From contig JANNPZ010000087.1 in the NCBI GenBank assembly GCA_031400505.1, forward strand, positions 1-64,000: a stretch of 64,000 nt of DNA, given 5' to 3'. The position numbers and the translations under genes were made by a program. This DNA is from JAIYDJ01 sp031400505 (GTDB lineage: Bacteria > Pseudomonadota > Alphaproteobacteria > Rhodobacterales > Rhodobacteraceae). The notes below the pieces were generated by a model that worked only from the letters and a program-made list of their open reading frames with translations, did not search any database and was not told the DNA's origin. Below are positions 26,393-36,660 of the stretch, piece by piece (position 1 is the stretch's first letter; the number at the start of each line of letters is the position of its first letter).

Positions 26393-29300
26393 TCAGATGT
26401 CCAGCGGTGGCAGCGCCCGGACGATCTTCATCGTCTCGAGGCTGACGGTGATCACGCGGCGCAGCAGGTCGAAGGGGTAGCGGGGGTCGCCGACGGTTTC
26501 GGTGGCGTAGTCGTTGGCGTCGTTCTCGATGCCGCTGTCCTTGTCCACCTTGACGGCCTGTCGCTCCATCACCCAGTCGATCGCGGGTTTGCCGTTCACC
26601 ACGTAGTCGTATGCGGCCAGCGGGATATCGGTGAGCGTGATGTTCGGGTTGTAGTGGATGATCGAGCGGTCCTTGCCCTTGCCGAACGTCATCTTCTCGA
26701 CGCGGAAGAACTTCACCGGGTCTTCGATCGTCGCCAGCGCCAGGTCACCCTGCTTGATCGTCACCGGGTAGGGTTCGACGCTTTCGTAGCCGACGTGCAG
26801 ATCGCCCAGACGACGACCCGCATCGACGAACGCCCAGAAGTCGGCGGCCTTTTTCACGCATGGGATGCGCGGCAGTTCCTTGGTCAGGTTGTCGGCGAAG
26901 CGTCGGCGGTAATCTTCGGAGTGCAGCAGCCCGTAGGTGTAGTAGAAGATGTCGTCCTTGGTGATCGTCTGACCTGGATAGGCCGTTGTGAAGTGAGCGA
27001 GGCCCGCGTCGGTGATGCCGTGGCGAACTTGGTAACTGCGGGTATCTTCCTCGACCAAAGAAAACAGATCACCGTCGGTCGCGTCATCGGCACGGTCGTA
27101 AAGCGTCTGCGGAAAACACTGGGAACCGTCCATCGCTGCGACATGCAAACTTGGCACAGAATCAAGCATAATCACAGAAAGTCCCGATCGGCCTCCTGTT
27201 GCAGAAAGCGTTATAACTCTGTTTTTGCTGGAGACCTCGGGGAATACTCGCTGCATGGGTCCTACAACGTTGTTCAGCATCTTGCTGAAGTAAAGCCACT
27301 GGCGAAAGTAGGGCCGATACACTGATAGAACGAAACTGCCGTCATCTAACTTTAGTGGCTTCTGACGCTCAAAATCGTTACAAAGTTCACGGCTCCACGA
27401 TATCTTCGTCGGAACCTCCGCCATGTAATTGGTTGCAGGCGTTTCGGTCGCCAGAGTTTTCGCGAACGCCCAATCACTGAGCTTTGAATTGTAAAAGTCG
27501 ATTGTCGTCCTTATCGACCTGTCCAAGCGGCTAGGCGATGAATTGAAACACCAAACATCACGTTTGGTTTTCAGCCCGCCACAATATTTCTCAAACAAAG
27601 CAGAACCAGGCACCTTGTTGTCACCGATGCTGATGTATTTTGATGTGCTGTCGTCGCGCTGTTTCAGCCAGTCGCCGTGGTCGTCTGGAATGACCGTCTG
27701 CCAGCCATCTTTCGCAGCGATACCGCGCATGCTGCGGAATTTCTTGATGATCTTCAGTTTGTCTTCACGCGACAGATAATCGCCGATGTCGTGGTAGAAG
27801 ACTTGACCTTGCTGTCGGGCTCGAGGGTTCTTGACAAACAGCGTGATTGCAACCGGTGCGCGACTCCCCTCCTGGAAGACGTTTCCACTTTCCTTGCGCC
27901 TTTGCTCGCCGGAAGTGCGGGCGTTGCCACGCAAGTGGAATACGTAGATCGACGAAAACTCATCGACCATCGACTTGCGCATACCGTCGGCGGTGTTGGC
28001 GTCAACCCAGCCGCCGTTCGTCACGTATGCCAGCACCCCGCTGTCACCGACCCGGTCTGCACCCCAGCGGATTTCTCGGATGTAGCTGTCGTAGAGCGCG
28101 TTCTTGTTCGTTGCAGATGACCGGGCGGCGTAAGTGCTGCCGATCCGGTCGTCGAGGTGAGGGTAGTTGATGTGCTGCGATACCGCATAGGGCGGGTTGC
28201 CCATGATCACCCGGATGTCGAGGTCTTGCTGCTTGCGACGACGTTCCGAGTTGTCTGGCATCACCAGTGCCAGCTCGTCATGCCCCTCGCTCATCGCGAA
28301 TGTGTCGGTCAGCAGAATGCCGTTGAAGGGCACGTAGGAACCGCCGTTGAGGCCGTGGTAGACCGACTCGATGTTGATCGCCGCGATGTAGTAGGCTAGC
28401 AGAACGATCTCGTTCGCGTGCAGTTCATGGCGGAACTTGTGTTCCAGCTCGTCGGGGTGGATCAGACCGGATTGCAGCAGGCGCGTGATGAACGTGCCCG
28501 TGCCGGTGAACGGGTCGATGATGTGGACGCCGGGTGAACCGATGGTCTGGCCGAACTCATCCTCCAGCACGTCGTTGACCGAGTGGATGATGAAGTCGAC
28601 GATCTCGATCGGGGTGTAAACGATGCCCAGCTTGTCGCGGGTGCCCTTGAACGCGACGCCAAAGAAGTTGTCGTAGAGTTGGCGGACCAGCTCCTGCTTG
28701 GCGGCTGGGTTGGTGATGCCCTGCGCCTTGGTGCGCACGCTGGCGTAGAAGTCGTCGAGGTCTCGGCTCTCCTTCTCCAGATGCGCGCTTTCGAGCGCTT
28801 CCAGCACGCCCCGGATGGCGCGGGAGACCGGATTCTCCTGTGTGAAGACGTGCCCCTCGAACAGCGCGTCGAACACCGGGCGGGTGATGATGTGCTGCGC
28901 CAGCATCTCTACCGCTTCGGCTTCGGTGATGCCGCTGTTCAGGTCATCCCGGATCTCGGCGAGGAAGGCGTCGAAGGCCAGTCGCGCGGCGCTGTCCTGC
29001 ACCGACAGGATCGCCTGCAGCCGGGTGATGTGAGCGAGGGCGATGTCACGCAGGCTGGCTGCCCAGCGATCCCAGTATTCGCGGTCACCGCATTTCTTGA
29101 CGATCTTCGCCATGATGGCGCGGCTGAAGTCGTCGAGCACCAGGTTGGGCAGCTCGGGCTCTCTGGTGTCGTCGATGACGAAATCACCGTCATCGTTGTC
29201 GTGACCCGTGCCAGTGATGCCGGAACGCTTGGCTGCGGTCTTGCTCGGTAGAATATCTACCGTGGCGGTGACTGATTGCAGTTCCTTGCTGTCATAGCCG

Positions 29301-31276
29301 ATGATCTGGATGCGATCGGAGACGTCCTGACCGAGCGACATCTGGTTGATCGTCGCGTCGAACCGATCGTCATGGGCGCGCAGTGCGTTCAGGAGCTGCC
29401 AGACGATGCGGTATTTCTCGTTGTCGTTCAGCGCCTCTTCCGGCGTCTTGTCAGCTGGAACGCCGACCGGAAGGATCACATAGCCCATGCGCTTGCCCGG
29501 CGCGCGTCGCATCACCCGACCGACCGACTGCACCACGTCGATCTGCGACTTGCGCGGGTGCAGGAACATGATCGCGTCAAGCGCCGGCACATCGACGCCT
29601 TCGGAAAGGCAGCGCGCGTTCGACAGGATACGGCAGGTCTGATCCTCGGTTTCAGCTTTCAGCCAGTCCAGCAACTCCCCACGCGTCTTGGCGTTGTAGG
29701 TGCCGTCGACGTGGTTGATCTCGCAGCGCAGGTGGTGGCTTGCGAGGTCGCTGTCGCGTTCCTGCACGTCGGCAGAGCCCAAATATTCCGCCACCACAGA
29801 GGCGAATTCATCTCGAACCAGCTTCGACGACGCAATGTCACGACAGAACGCCAACGCGCGACGCATGGGCTGCGTGTCAGCGCCGAGGTCGGACTGGATG
29901 TCCATCTTCGTCAGCGCCTTGTAGCAGCCGAGAATGCGCGTGGCATCGTCGAGGATCAACCCGCTGGTCGGATCGTTGATGCGGTTCTGGAGCGACCGCG
30001 CCACGAGGCCCTCGTCCATCGCCAGCACGATCACCTTGTAGTCGGTCAGCAACCCTTCCTGCACGGCCCAGCCAAAACCACGGTAGAACAGTGTCGGACC
30101 GAACAGAGTCTCGTCGTCCATCGTCGCGAGGGTGACGCCCACATCGACCGCCTTCGACTTCGCACCATCACCGTAGATGCGCGGGGTCGCCGTCATGTAG
30201 AGACGCTTGTCGCCACCCACGACATCATCACGGTGAACACGGACGAAGTTGCTTTCTTCCTGCCCGTCGAGCGTAGCGCCTGTCGTTCGATGCGCCTCGT
30301 CGCAGATGATGAGGTAGAACCGGCCCATGCCGAACTTGAGCTGGGCGTCGGAGACGGTCTGGATCGACTGATAGGTCGCGAAGACGACCGTCATCTTTCC
30401 GGGCGCAGCGTCCAAGACCCCTGTTGCTAGCACCGACGCATTGGTTGTCGCTGGAAAGGCCAGGTCCAGCGTGCTGATCTCGGCAACATCGTCCTTGGAG
30501 ATCCTGCGCTTGCCCACCTGCGTGTCAGAGCAGACGGCGAAGGACCGCAACGGCGTCTTGGTGTCGGTGGTCCATTCGCGCACCGTCTGTGCCATCAGCG
30601 CGAGCGACGGCACCAGGAACAGGACCAGCCCGTCAGCACCGACAAGATCTTCGGCGATCTTCAGCGCGGTGAAAGTCTTGCCTGTTCCGCAAGCCATGAT
30701 GATCTTGCCACGCGAATGAACCGCCAAGCCGGCACGCACCGCATCCAGCGCGTCGCTCTGGTGCGGACGCAGTTCCTTCTTGGCATCGAGCACCACTTCC
30801 TGCTTCGCGGCGAACACATCCCACTGGATCGTCGACGCGCGCATGTCCACCAGGCCGATACGCAAGACCGGGATGTGCTGGCCGAACAGCATGGCCTCGG
30901 CATTCTCGGACCATTCGACTTCGGTCGAATCCATGACGACCCGGCGCGTGAACGGTGCCTTTGACGAGGCGGACAGAAACGAGTCGATGTCAGCTTTGGC
31001 GATCTTATGCTTCGCCGCATAGAACTTGCACTGAACCGCGGCGAAGCCGTCGTGGTCACGCAGCTTCGCGACCAGGTCGATACCAACGTCCTTTCCGTTC
31101 CATCCGTTCTCTGTAGCCCATGCCGACCAAGTCCAGACTTGCACATACTGTTCGGCTTGAACCGGGTCGTGGGTAAGAAATGCGGCGCACAGCCGCTCGT
31201 AATAAGTGCCTTTCTCGCGCTCGGTCAATGCAGATGCCCGATAGGTTTCGAGCAGGCCGTCGAGCGAAAAAATCAT
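26393..31276 (-). CDS. Type ISP restriction-modification-translocase (single polypeptide)
   Basis: A 1627-residue single-chain restriction enzyme resembling LlaGI/LlaBIII. The N-terminal Mrr-like nuclease has GIDLVAKL (Asp about 67) and VQCKFY (Gln82, Lys84). The superfamily-2 helicase has Walker A ACGTGKTF (about 195), DEAH (about 326), TATPR and QSVGRVMRR. A coupler region follows, then an N6-adenine methyltransferase with DPFTGTGTF (about 918) and NPPY (about 1025). A target-recognition domain fills the C-terminus. The family methylates one strand and cuts after translocation. The start at 31276 follows GGAG; the frame stays open to 31375. All motifs look intact, so the enzyme is probably active. 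Confidence 0.93.
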   Translation of the reverse strand: MIFSLDGLLETYRASALTEREKGTYYERLCAAFLTHDPVQAEQYVQVWTWSAWATENGWNGKDVGIDLVAKLRDHDGFAAVQCKFYAAKHKIAKADIDSFLSASSKAPFTRRVVMDSTEVEWSENAEAMLFGQHIPVLRIGLVDMRASTIQWDVFAAKQEVVLDAKKELRPHQSDALDAVRAGLAVHSRGKIIMACGTGKTFTALKIAEDLVGADGLVLFLVPSLALMAQTVREWTTDTKTPLRSFAVCSDTQVGKRRISKDDVAEISTLDLAFPATTNASVLATGVLDAAPGKMTVVFATYQSIQTVSDAQLKFGMGRFYLIICDEAHRTTGATLDGQEESNFVRVHRDDVVGGDKRLYMTATPRIYGDGAKSKAVDVGVTLATMDDETLFGPTLFYRGFGWAVQEGLLTDYKVIVLAMDEGLVARSLQNRINDPTSGLILDDATRILGCYKALTKMDIQSDLGADTQPMRRALAFCRDIASSKLVRDEFASVVAEYLGSADVQERDSDLASHHLRCEINHVDGTYNAKTRGELLDWLKAETEDQTCRILSNARCLSEGVDVPALDAIMFLHPRKSQIDVVQSVGRVMRRAPGKRMGYVILPVGVPADKTPEEALNDNEKYRIVWQLLNALRAHDDRFDATINQMSLGQDVSDRIQIIGYDSKELQSVTATVDILPSKTAAKRSGITGTGHDNDDGDFVIDDTREPELPNLVLDDFSRAIMAKIVKKCGDREYWDRWAASLRDIALAHITRLQAILSVQDSAARLAFDAFLAEIRDDLNSGITEAEAVEMLAQHIITRPVFDALFEGHVFTQENPVSRAIRGVLEALESAHLEKESRDLDDFYASVRTKAQGITNPAAKQELVRQLYDNFFGVAFKGTRDKLGIVYTPIEIVDFIIHSVNDVLEDEFGQTIGSPGVHIIDPFTGTGTFITRLLQSGLIHPDELEHKFRHELHANEIVLLAYYIAAINIESVYHGLNGGSYVPFNGILLTDTFAMSEGHDELALVMPDNSERRRKQQDLDIRVIMGNPPYAVSQHINYPHLDDRIGSTYAARSSATNKNALYDSYIREIRWGADRVGDSGVLAYVTNGGWVDANTADGMRKSMVDEFSSIYVFHLRGNARTSGEQRRKESGNVFQEGSRAPVAITLFVKNPRARQQGQVFYHDIGDYLSREDKLKIIKKFRSMRGIAAKDGWQTVIPDDHGDWLKQRDDSTSKYISIGDNKVPGSALFEKYCGGLKTKRDVWCFNSSPSRLDRSIRTTIDFYNSKLSDWAFAKTLATETPATNYMAEVPTKISWSRELCNDFERQKPLKLDDGSFVLSVYRPYFRQWLYFSKMLNNVVGPMQRVFPEVSSKNRVITLSATGGRSGLSVIMLDSVPSLHVAAMDGSQCFPQTLYDRADDATDGDLFSLVEEDTRSYQVRHGITDAGLAHFTTAYPGQTITKDDIFYYTYGLLHSEDYRRRFADNLTKELPRIPCVKKAADFWAFVDAGRRLGDLHVGYESVEPYPVTIKQGDLALATIEDPVKFFRVEKMTFGKGKDRSIIHYNPNITLTDIPLAAYDYVVNGKPAIDWVMERQAVKVDKDSGIENDANDYATETVGDPRYPFDLLRRVITVSLETMKIVRALPPLDI

Positions 31277-31565
31277 GAAATCTCCGAGCCCTCTGATCGG
31301 AGCAACCATAGATATGACGGTCAGCGCGAGCAATCCTTCAGAAGGGTCTACTCGGGATTCGTTGTGACGACCCATCTTGAATTCGGTCTGCTTCTGGGCA
31401 AGCCGATAGACGAACTCGTTGTGGGAAGCGTGACACTAGCGCACACGCCTGCAGTGAGTCACCAGAGGGCTGTTGTTGCATTTTGGTCACTTGGGGTCGC
31501 CCGAGACGATAAGGCCCGCTGGCGGGCCGCCTATCGAGTCCAGCGCCCTGAGACGAAAGCGGTCC

Positions 31566-31973
31566 TCAAAGTGCTTGCAGGCTTCGAATAATCATTTCGA
31601 GTTCGGAGAGGGCCTTCAGCTTGAAGCAGACGAGATCGGCATCGGCCAGCTGCCGCATCGGCAGCAGACCGGTGTGGCGGCCGTAGATCTTTTTGCCCTT
31701 CTCGTTGGCTAGGGCATAAAGGTTGCGCGCCAGTGACTCCCGGTGATCGATACCGCTTTCGAGCATCGGCTCAGCGTATCTTCGGTGCATCCAGAGGTTC
31801 GGCGCAGAAGTGGGGCCCTTTTCGAACATCAGCTCGATGCCCTCCCGGGTTTGCGAACGCAGGATGAAGCGGGCCGCAAGCTTTCCCTGGTGGTCGGCGG
31901 GATGTTCAGTTGCCACATCAGCAAGGCGGTTGAGGATCGTAGCCTTCAACACGTCACGCACAATCGTCGTCAT
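31566..31973 (-). CDS. Hypothetical protein in the restriction cluster
   Basis: A 135-residue, predominantly helical soluble protein (MTTIVRDVLKATILNRLADV at the start, LSELEMIIRSLQAL at the end). I recognise no domain. It sits 42 bases after the DUF262 gene on the same strand and upstream of the Type ISP gene, so it is likely an accessory or control subunit of the DUF262 protein. The 289 bases between it and the Type ISP start show no gene. Confidence 0.65.
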   Translation of the reverse strand: MTTIVRDVLKATILNRLADVATEHPADHQGKLAARFILRSQTREGIELMFEKGPTSAPNLWMHRRYAEPMLESGIDHRESLARNLYALANEKGKKIYGRHTGLLPMRQLADADLVCFKLKALSELEMIIRSLQAL

Positions 31974-32015
31974 GGCGAACCCTTCATCGTGATCTTGGGG
32001 TTGTCGGCGCTTGGC

Positions 32016-33785
32016 TCAGGCGCGTGCTGGAAGTTGCAGGCGCTGCATCGCCTGAAGAATCTGTTTATCCCGATGAGCCACGAACTCCGGCAACATGAGC
32101 ACGTGCCAGTTCTCGAGGCGTTCCGGGATGAAATGCCGCTCGCGATAACGGCTATCACGGGTCTGCATCCAGGTATCGAAGGGCAGATCGCTTTTCTCGC
32201 GGTTTTCATTGGCAGGGATGAGCTGGAGGTTTCCGATCCGGTTGACGCTGCCGATGATCTCCTTGATCCGGTGTTCGGGCACATTCATCCCCATCAACGT
32301 GCGCCGTTCCGCGTGGGATTTCGGAATGATGTGATCGACCTCGTAAAGCGTGCCGCCCCAGTCGAGAGTTTCGTAAAGCAGCGACAAGGCGAAGAACGTT
32401 TTGGAAGACTTGTATTCCAGTTGGAGGACTTCCTCCATCCCGCGGTCATCCAATCGAGACTGACGTCCGCCTCGTGCAAGGGCATCGAACAGCTTTTCGG
32501 TCGGGAAGTTGCGGTCGTGTTTCGCGTTTTCGCGGATTGCCGCGCGGGCCTGTGTGATCGTTCGGTCCGAGGTGCCGGCAAAAACGCCGACCAGCAGGCT
32601 TTGCAACAGCCAGGTCTGGATCAACCGGGCATTGCGGCGCTCGAAATCGCTGGAGCCGCGAAACGTGAAATCGGGATTGTGGAACAGGAAGTATGCGACG
32701 GGCAATACGGCGTTCAGCGAGGTCAGATTTTCGCCATTCACGCCAAAGCTGTTGATCACCCGGAACGTGTTTTCCATAGTCGTCTTGATCCGGCCCCACT
32801 CCCGCTCGATCGAGAAGATCGCCGCAGTGGTGAAGTTGCCAACGTGGTATTGCACGTCGAGATCCAGCAGCGTGAGGCAGCCTTTCAGCAGGACGTCGCG
32901 GCTGAACTTGTTCGGGACCGACAAACCAGACCTGATGTGCTCGACAAAGCTGAACATCTCTTCGCGTGCAGCTCCGGTCGACCACTTCGAGGTGATCATC
33001 GACATCAGCAGATCCGGCTTGTCCAGCTTGGTGCCGCCATCGTTGGCACGCACGAAGATGTCGAGAACCCGGTCGGGCGACTGGTTTCTTTCGGTGTAGT
33101 AGTTGATCGTGTCCTCGGTCCAGATGACCTGGTGCAATCGGCGCAGGTTCGACACGGCGATCTCCCGGTCGAAATCTGTGGCACGGGGGTGCAGGTCGTG
33201 CATGGTTTTCGCGATCAGAGCTTCCAGCTTCTCGGGGATTTCACAATCAAGGATCGTCCCGACCTTGATCCAATGTTGATGATGGTCATTGCGCGGCGGT
33301 GTCGCGGCGAACCTGAACCCGTAGCTGATGCCGACATCGAGCTCATCGTCCGCTTCTGGCAGCAACGCCGGATCTTTGAGCAAATCCAGATAGAGCGTGT
33401 GCTTGATCCACGCTTCGGGATTGTTCTTGCGGCCGTGCTTCTCCTTCACGCTGAAGGTGCCGCGCAGGCCGATCAGCAGCGACGTCATCCGCTGCTGACC
33501 GTCCAGAACCAGCACCACGTCCCGGCCGCCCACTTGTGCGGGCTCGTTCATCAACTGGGCCGCCCGGTAGTTTTCGATGAACTTGTAGATGCGGACTTCG
33601 TGTTTGGTGTCGTCATTGAGCGCCCAGAACATGAAGGCCGAAATCGGATAGCCCTTCAGTAGCGAATCGAACAACGCCAGCACCTGGTTCTGCTTCCAGA
33701 CAAACGGCCGTTGGATGGCCGGCAGGAAGTAGGTGCGGTTCAGGCCGTCAAGGGCAGCACCGATCGTGCAGGTCGCGTATGTCAT
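32016..33785 (-). CDS. DUF262/HNH (GmrSD-like) restriction-type protein
   Basis: A 589-residue protein. The N-terminal DUF262 domain has AIQRPFVWK and LDGQQRMTSL (about residues 94-103), the ParB-like nucleotide-binding motif of GmrS-type proteins. The C-terminal part resembles DUF1524/HNH: VDHIIPKSH (about 483) and NRIGNLQLIPANENREKSD. Single-chain GmrSD enzymes are Type IV restriction systems that attack modified phage DNA; many DUF262 proteins are also found in other defence loci. The target here is unknown. It heads an operon with the 135-aa gene. Confidence 0.85.
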   Translation of the reverse strand: MTYATCTIGAALDGLNRTYFLPAIQRPFVWKQNQVLALFDSLLKGYPISAFMFWALNDDTKHEVRIYKFIENYRAAQLMNEPAQVGGRDVVLVLDGQQRMTSLLIGLRGTFSVKEKHGRKNNPEAWIKHTLYLDLLKDPALLPEADDELDVGISYGFRFAATPPRNDHHQHWIKVGTILDCEIPEKLEALIAKTMHDLHPRATDFDREIAVSNLRRLHQVIWTEDTINYYTERNQSPDRVLDIFVRANDGGTKLDKPDLLMSMITSKWSTGAAREEMFSFVEHIRSGLSVPNKFSRDVLLKGCLTLLDLDVQYHVGNFTTAAIFSIEREWGRIKTTMENTFRVINSFGVNGENLTSLNAVLPVAYFLFHNPDFTFRGSSDFERRNARLIQTWLLQSLLVGVFAGTSDRTITQARAAIRENAKHDRNFPTEKLFDALARGGRQSRLDDRGMEEVLQLEYKSSKTFFALSLLYETLDWGGTLYEVDHIIPKSHAERRTLMGMNVPEHRIKEIIGSVNRIGNLQLIPANENREKSDLPFDTWMQTRDSRYRERHFIPERLENWHVLMLPEFVAHRDKQILQAMQRLQLPARA

Positions 33786-33911
33786 GGGATCTTTGCTCTG
33801 GATGCTGAAGGCGAAGCTCTGCCGGATCGGTCAAGAAATCCGCAGGCGCAGGAGCGTAACTAGAACAGTTGTTCGTGGTGCGAAGTCAACCTGCGCTGAA
33901 CTCCTCACCGC

Positions 33912-34178
33912 ATGGAACGCACCAACCCCCAGCTGCTTGCGGCTTTCGCCGACGTTCTACGCCGGAAAAGGCTTGATGCGGGTCTTTCGCAGGAAGATCT
34001 GGCGGCGCGATCAGACATTTCGACCAGGCACATCTCGCACTTTGAGACGAGACGCCGTCAGCCCAGCCTGACAATCATCGCCGCGCTTAGCCACGGGCTT
34101 GGTCTTACGATTCAGGAGTTCGCCGGAGAGATCGAGGCGGTCTGGAGGGACGAGCAGGATTTTCACGGCAACGGCTGA
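33912..34178 (+). CDS. XRE-family transcriptional regulator (88 aa)
   Basis: A small DNA-binding protein with a clear helix-turn-helix: LSQEDLAARSDISTRHISHFE, residues about 25-45. It is divergent from the DUF262 gene with a 126-base spacer, so it probably controls that promoter and its own. No strong ribosome site precedes the ATG. It may be the controller protein of the restriction cluster. Confidence 0.82.
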   Translation: MERTNPQLLAAFADVLRRKRLDAGLSQEDLAARSDISTRHISHFETRRRQPSLTIIAALSHGLGLTIQEFAGEIEAVWRDEQDFHGNG

Positions 34179-34392
34179 GTAAAGGCCCTGTTCATCAGTG
34201 CCGACAGTCACCGCAGCATATAAAGCGGCTTCACATATTCACAGAGCGTCCATGTGGTCCGGAAAGGGCTCATTGCAGCTTTTTTGTCACAGTGCTTAAC
34301 TTCAGAGGCCATGCACGCTGGTGCCTCGCTCAAGAAGCCGGCGCAACAGGTATTGGTAGTCCAAGAAAGCCAGACCGAGAACTCGATCCGCC

Positions 34393-35175
34393 CTAGAACA
34401 TGCCGAAGGTTGGCAGCGACTCCATCCTGCGATCTTCTGCTTCATCGAGGATTTTTCGCGCACGTGAAAGAGGCAGACGAATCCGGCTCATATCCCATAC
34501 TTTGCCCGAGCCGGTGAGCATACCTAGGCCATTTAGCAGGTCAACGACTTGTGCGTGTGTCAGCTTATCTTGCTCAGGCCCGGATGTGCGAAGTGCATCT
34601 GCTATCTTCGCATCGAGCCGTGCAGCCTTGTCGCTGACACCGGCAGCACCTTTCTTTTGAACTGCTTTGATATCCGGATTTCCGAAGATTGCACCTTGAT
34701 CGCGCAACTTGTTCATTCCTGCTTTAGTGCGCCTGCTGATCTCTTTTCCGACAGCTTCATGTCGCGCGATCTCTCCAGCTTTCACAGCCTCAGAAAGGTT
34801 GGTTCCGGTTTTGGCGTCTAGAATTCGACGAGGATCCGGAAGAATTTTGGTGATTTCCGCAGCAGAAGCCGCATGCCTAGTCAGGCGGCTCCAGTCGTAA
34901 ACAATCAACCAGGCATCTTTTTCGGCCGCAAGATGAAGTGCACTCCGAAGACCTTTGCGGTCTTCAATACTGCTTTCACCCATGGCTGTAGCTACATCCT
35001 TGCATACATCTATGACGGTGTATTTCATCGAATCTGCGAACGCACGGATAGCGGCATCCTGAGCTTTAAGACCTATGCCGTGATCTCCCTGACCCTGCGT
35101 CGAGACCCGGATGTATCCGACCGCTCGTTGACCAAGCTCAAGTAGCTTCTTGTTCCGCACGGACGTCGACTTCAT
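34393..35175 (-). CDS. Serine recombinase (resolvase/invertase family)
   Basis: A 260-residue protein with an N-terminal resolvase domain. GYIRVSTQGQGDHGIGLKAQ holds the catalytic Ser, and DWSRLTRHA matches the conserved D-R-L-x-R region. The C-terminus (RTKAGMNKLRDQGAIFGNP, then LTHAQVVDLLNGLGMLTG) resembles the DNA-binding part of small invertases, not large integrases. No inverted invertible segment was found beside it. It may act on another element. Confidence 0.88.
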   Translation of the reverse strand: MKSTSVRNKKLLELGQRAVGYIRVSTQGQGDHGIGLKAQDAAIRAFADSMKYTVIDVCKDVATAMGESSIEDRKGLRSALHLAAEKDAWLIVYDWSRLTRHAASAAEITKILPDPRRILDAKTGTNLSEAVKAGEIARHEAVGKEISRRTKAGMNKLRDQGAIFGNPDIKAVQKKGAAGVSDKAARLDAKIADALRTSGPEQDKLTHAQVVDLLNGLGMLTGSGKVWDMSRIRLPLSRARKILDEAEDRRMESLPTFGMF

Positions 35176-36237
35176 GCTGGCTTCTCGTTCTTAACCCTTT
35201 GCCACCATACGGTTCGTTACGTAGCTGAAGAGGTGGATAGCCTTATAGGAAAATGAACGTTTGGCCATGAGGAAACCAATCCGACCCCCTTTAGAAGTCC
35301 TCGTCGACGCGTTGCCTGTGTGGAGTTCTATGTGCCGGATAGGTCCGATCGCCGAGAAGGGTGCCACGAAGGCGATTTGATCGCATGTCACTCGCGTTTC
35401 GACCTCTTGGGTATCCGGTAGGTAATGGGGAGACAGGACATGCCTCTGGTCGAGTTCGCTCCTCGGTCAGGCACTTGCTGAGGAGCATAGGGCGGGGAAA
35501 ATCGCCGGACTCAAACTCGATCCCCATCGTGATTATCGCCAGAACCTAGGACTTCGACCCATGGGCTGGGATCTATCAACCCGTTCCTGACTGGGGATGC
35601 GGCCATTCCTCGGATTCCGTGGCATCGTGTTCGTTCCGGGATCTAGCGCGCGGTGCGATCTGCTCGTCTTGATGCTGTTTTGGCCCGGAACGTCAAAGTC
35701 GTTGCGCTCGGCTAGGACGCTCTTTCACGACACCTTCGACGGCGCTGGATCTCGGTCGACGCAACCGACAAAGGCCACGCCGATGGCGATGCTGAGATCG
35801 ATCTGACGACGCCAAGGTTTGACGGCCTCGGGAACCAAAGTGGAGGTGGCCCGCCCGAATGGCACGCACAGCAATCACCCAGATGACGACAGCGATCGAG
35901 AGATGGCCGAGCGTCGCGGACGAAATGGGCGTGACGCCACAACTCAGACTATCGATGCTTACAACGATGAGCGAAGCAAGACGGTGGTGATCTTCGCTAG
36001 GGTCTACGAATGCTATCAACCTGGACAAAAAGCGGTCATCATTAGCGCGTAGCATGCCCAAAGAGAACCTTGCCAAAATAGTCATTTGGCGAACCCCCGC
36101 AGGTAAGCTTGCTCACAGTGTCCGACTGGCGATCCTGTCTCCGCCAGCGGCATTTACGGCAATCGTATGCCGCGAAATTGCTTGCCGAAAAGGGCGATCC
36201 GTCGGATGTTTCGTAGTGGGCTTTGTGAGGTTGACTC
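35176..36237. other. 1.06 kb without a recognisable gene
   Basis: No frame here shows a convincing protein. The stretch contains one copy (35479-35632) of a diverged 154-base repeat that recurs at 47137-47290. Short open frames on both strands overlap one another and have shadow-like composition. It may be a degraded gene or regulatory DNA for the following operon. Confidence 0.5.
35479..35632. repeat. Diverged 154-base island repeat, copy 1
   Basis: Conserved blocks shared with 47137-47290 are AGGGCGGGGAAA, CGATCCCCATC, CCTAGGACTTCGACCCATGG and GCGGCCATTCCTCGG. Order and spacing are the same in both. On the minus strand both copies can start a frame reading MGI, then FPRP and LL. Its nature is unknown. 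Confidence 0.65.
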
Positions 36238-36660
36238 ATGCGATTCTTTTGTTCAGCCGCTATGGGTCTTCTTTTAGCCGGATCCTTGCCTGTTTCGGCC
36301 GAAGACTGCGTCGTTTGTGATGCCGAGGTTGTCCTTGCGCCCGAACTCGTGGATTGTTTTCTAAAGCAGGCAGCATCAGCCCTCGCAGAGATGCAAAGCA
36401 AGCATCTCCCTTTCCAAATGGTGAACCTCGCAACATGTGCAGGCATCATAGCCACGCACCGTGGTGCCGACGGCACAGCAGACAGTTCACGGCAGATCGA
36501 GACTTGGCTGGATGTCCCTGCTGAAGCAACGAAAGAGCCGACGATCACCTTCATCGTGGACCGCGCCTCGTTGATTTGCCTCGACGGTCTCGTCCGGAAG
36601 AACTTGACGATCAAAAATGCATCCTGGGCGTTTCGTCCTGCTGAAATGTGTGGACGATGA
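36238..36660 (+). CDS. Exported cysteine-containing small protein, first gene of the CHAT operon
   Basis: A 140-residue protein with a signal peptide (MRFFCSAAMGLLLAGSLPVSA) and a mature part starting EDCVVCDAEVV. It carries a CxxC pair and further Cys residues in DCFLKQ, ATCAG and ICLDG, which suggests disulfides in the periplasm. I recognise no domain. It overlaps the next gene by four bases (ATGA), so it is translationally coupled to the membrane protein and the CHAT protein that follow. Confidence 0.7.
   Translation: MRFFCSAAMGLLLAGSLPVSAEDCVVCDAEVVLAPELVDCFLKQAASALAEMQSKHLPFQMVNLATCAGIIATHRGADGTADSSRQIETWLDVPAEATKEPTITFIVDRASLICLDGLVRKNLTIKNASWAFRPAEMCGR

Noticed and set aside
31743..33662. 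639-aa plus-strand frame
   Set aside because: Opposite-strand shadow of the DUF262/HNH gene, whose motifs are intact on the minus strand.
34393..35175. An invertible DNA switch next to the serine recombinase
   Set aside because: No pair of inverted repeats enclosing a promoter could be found beside the gene.
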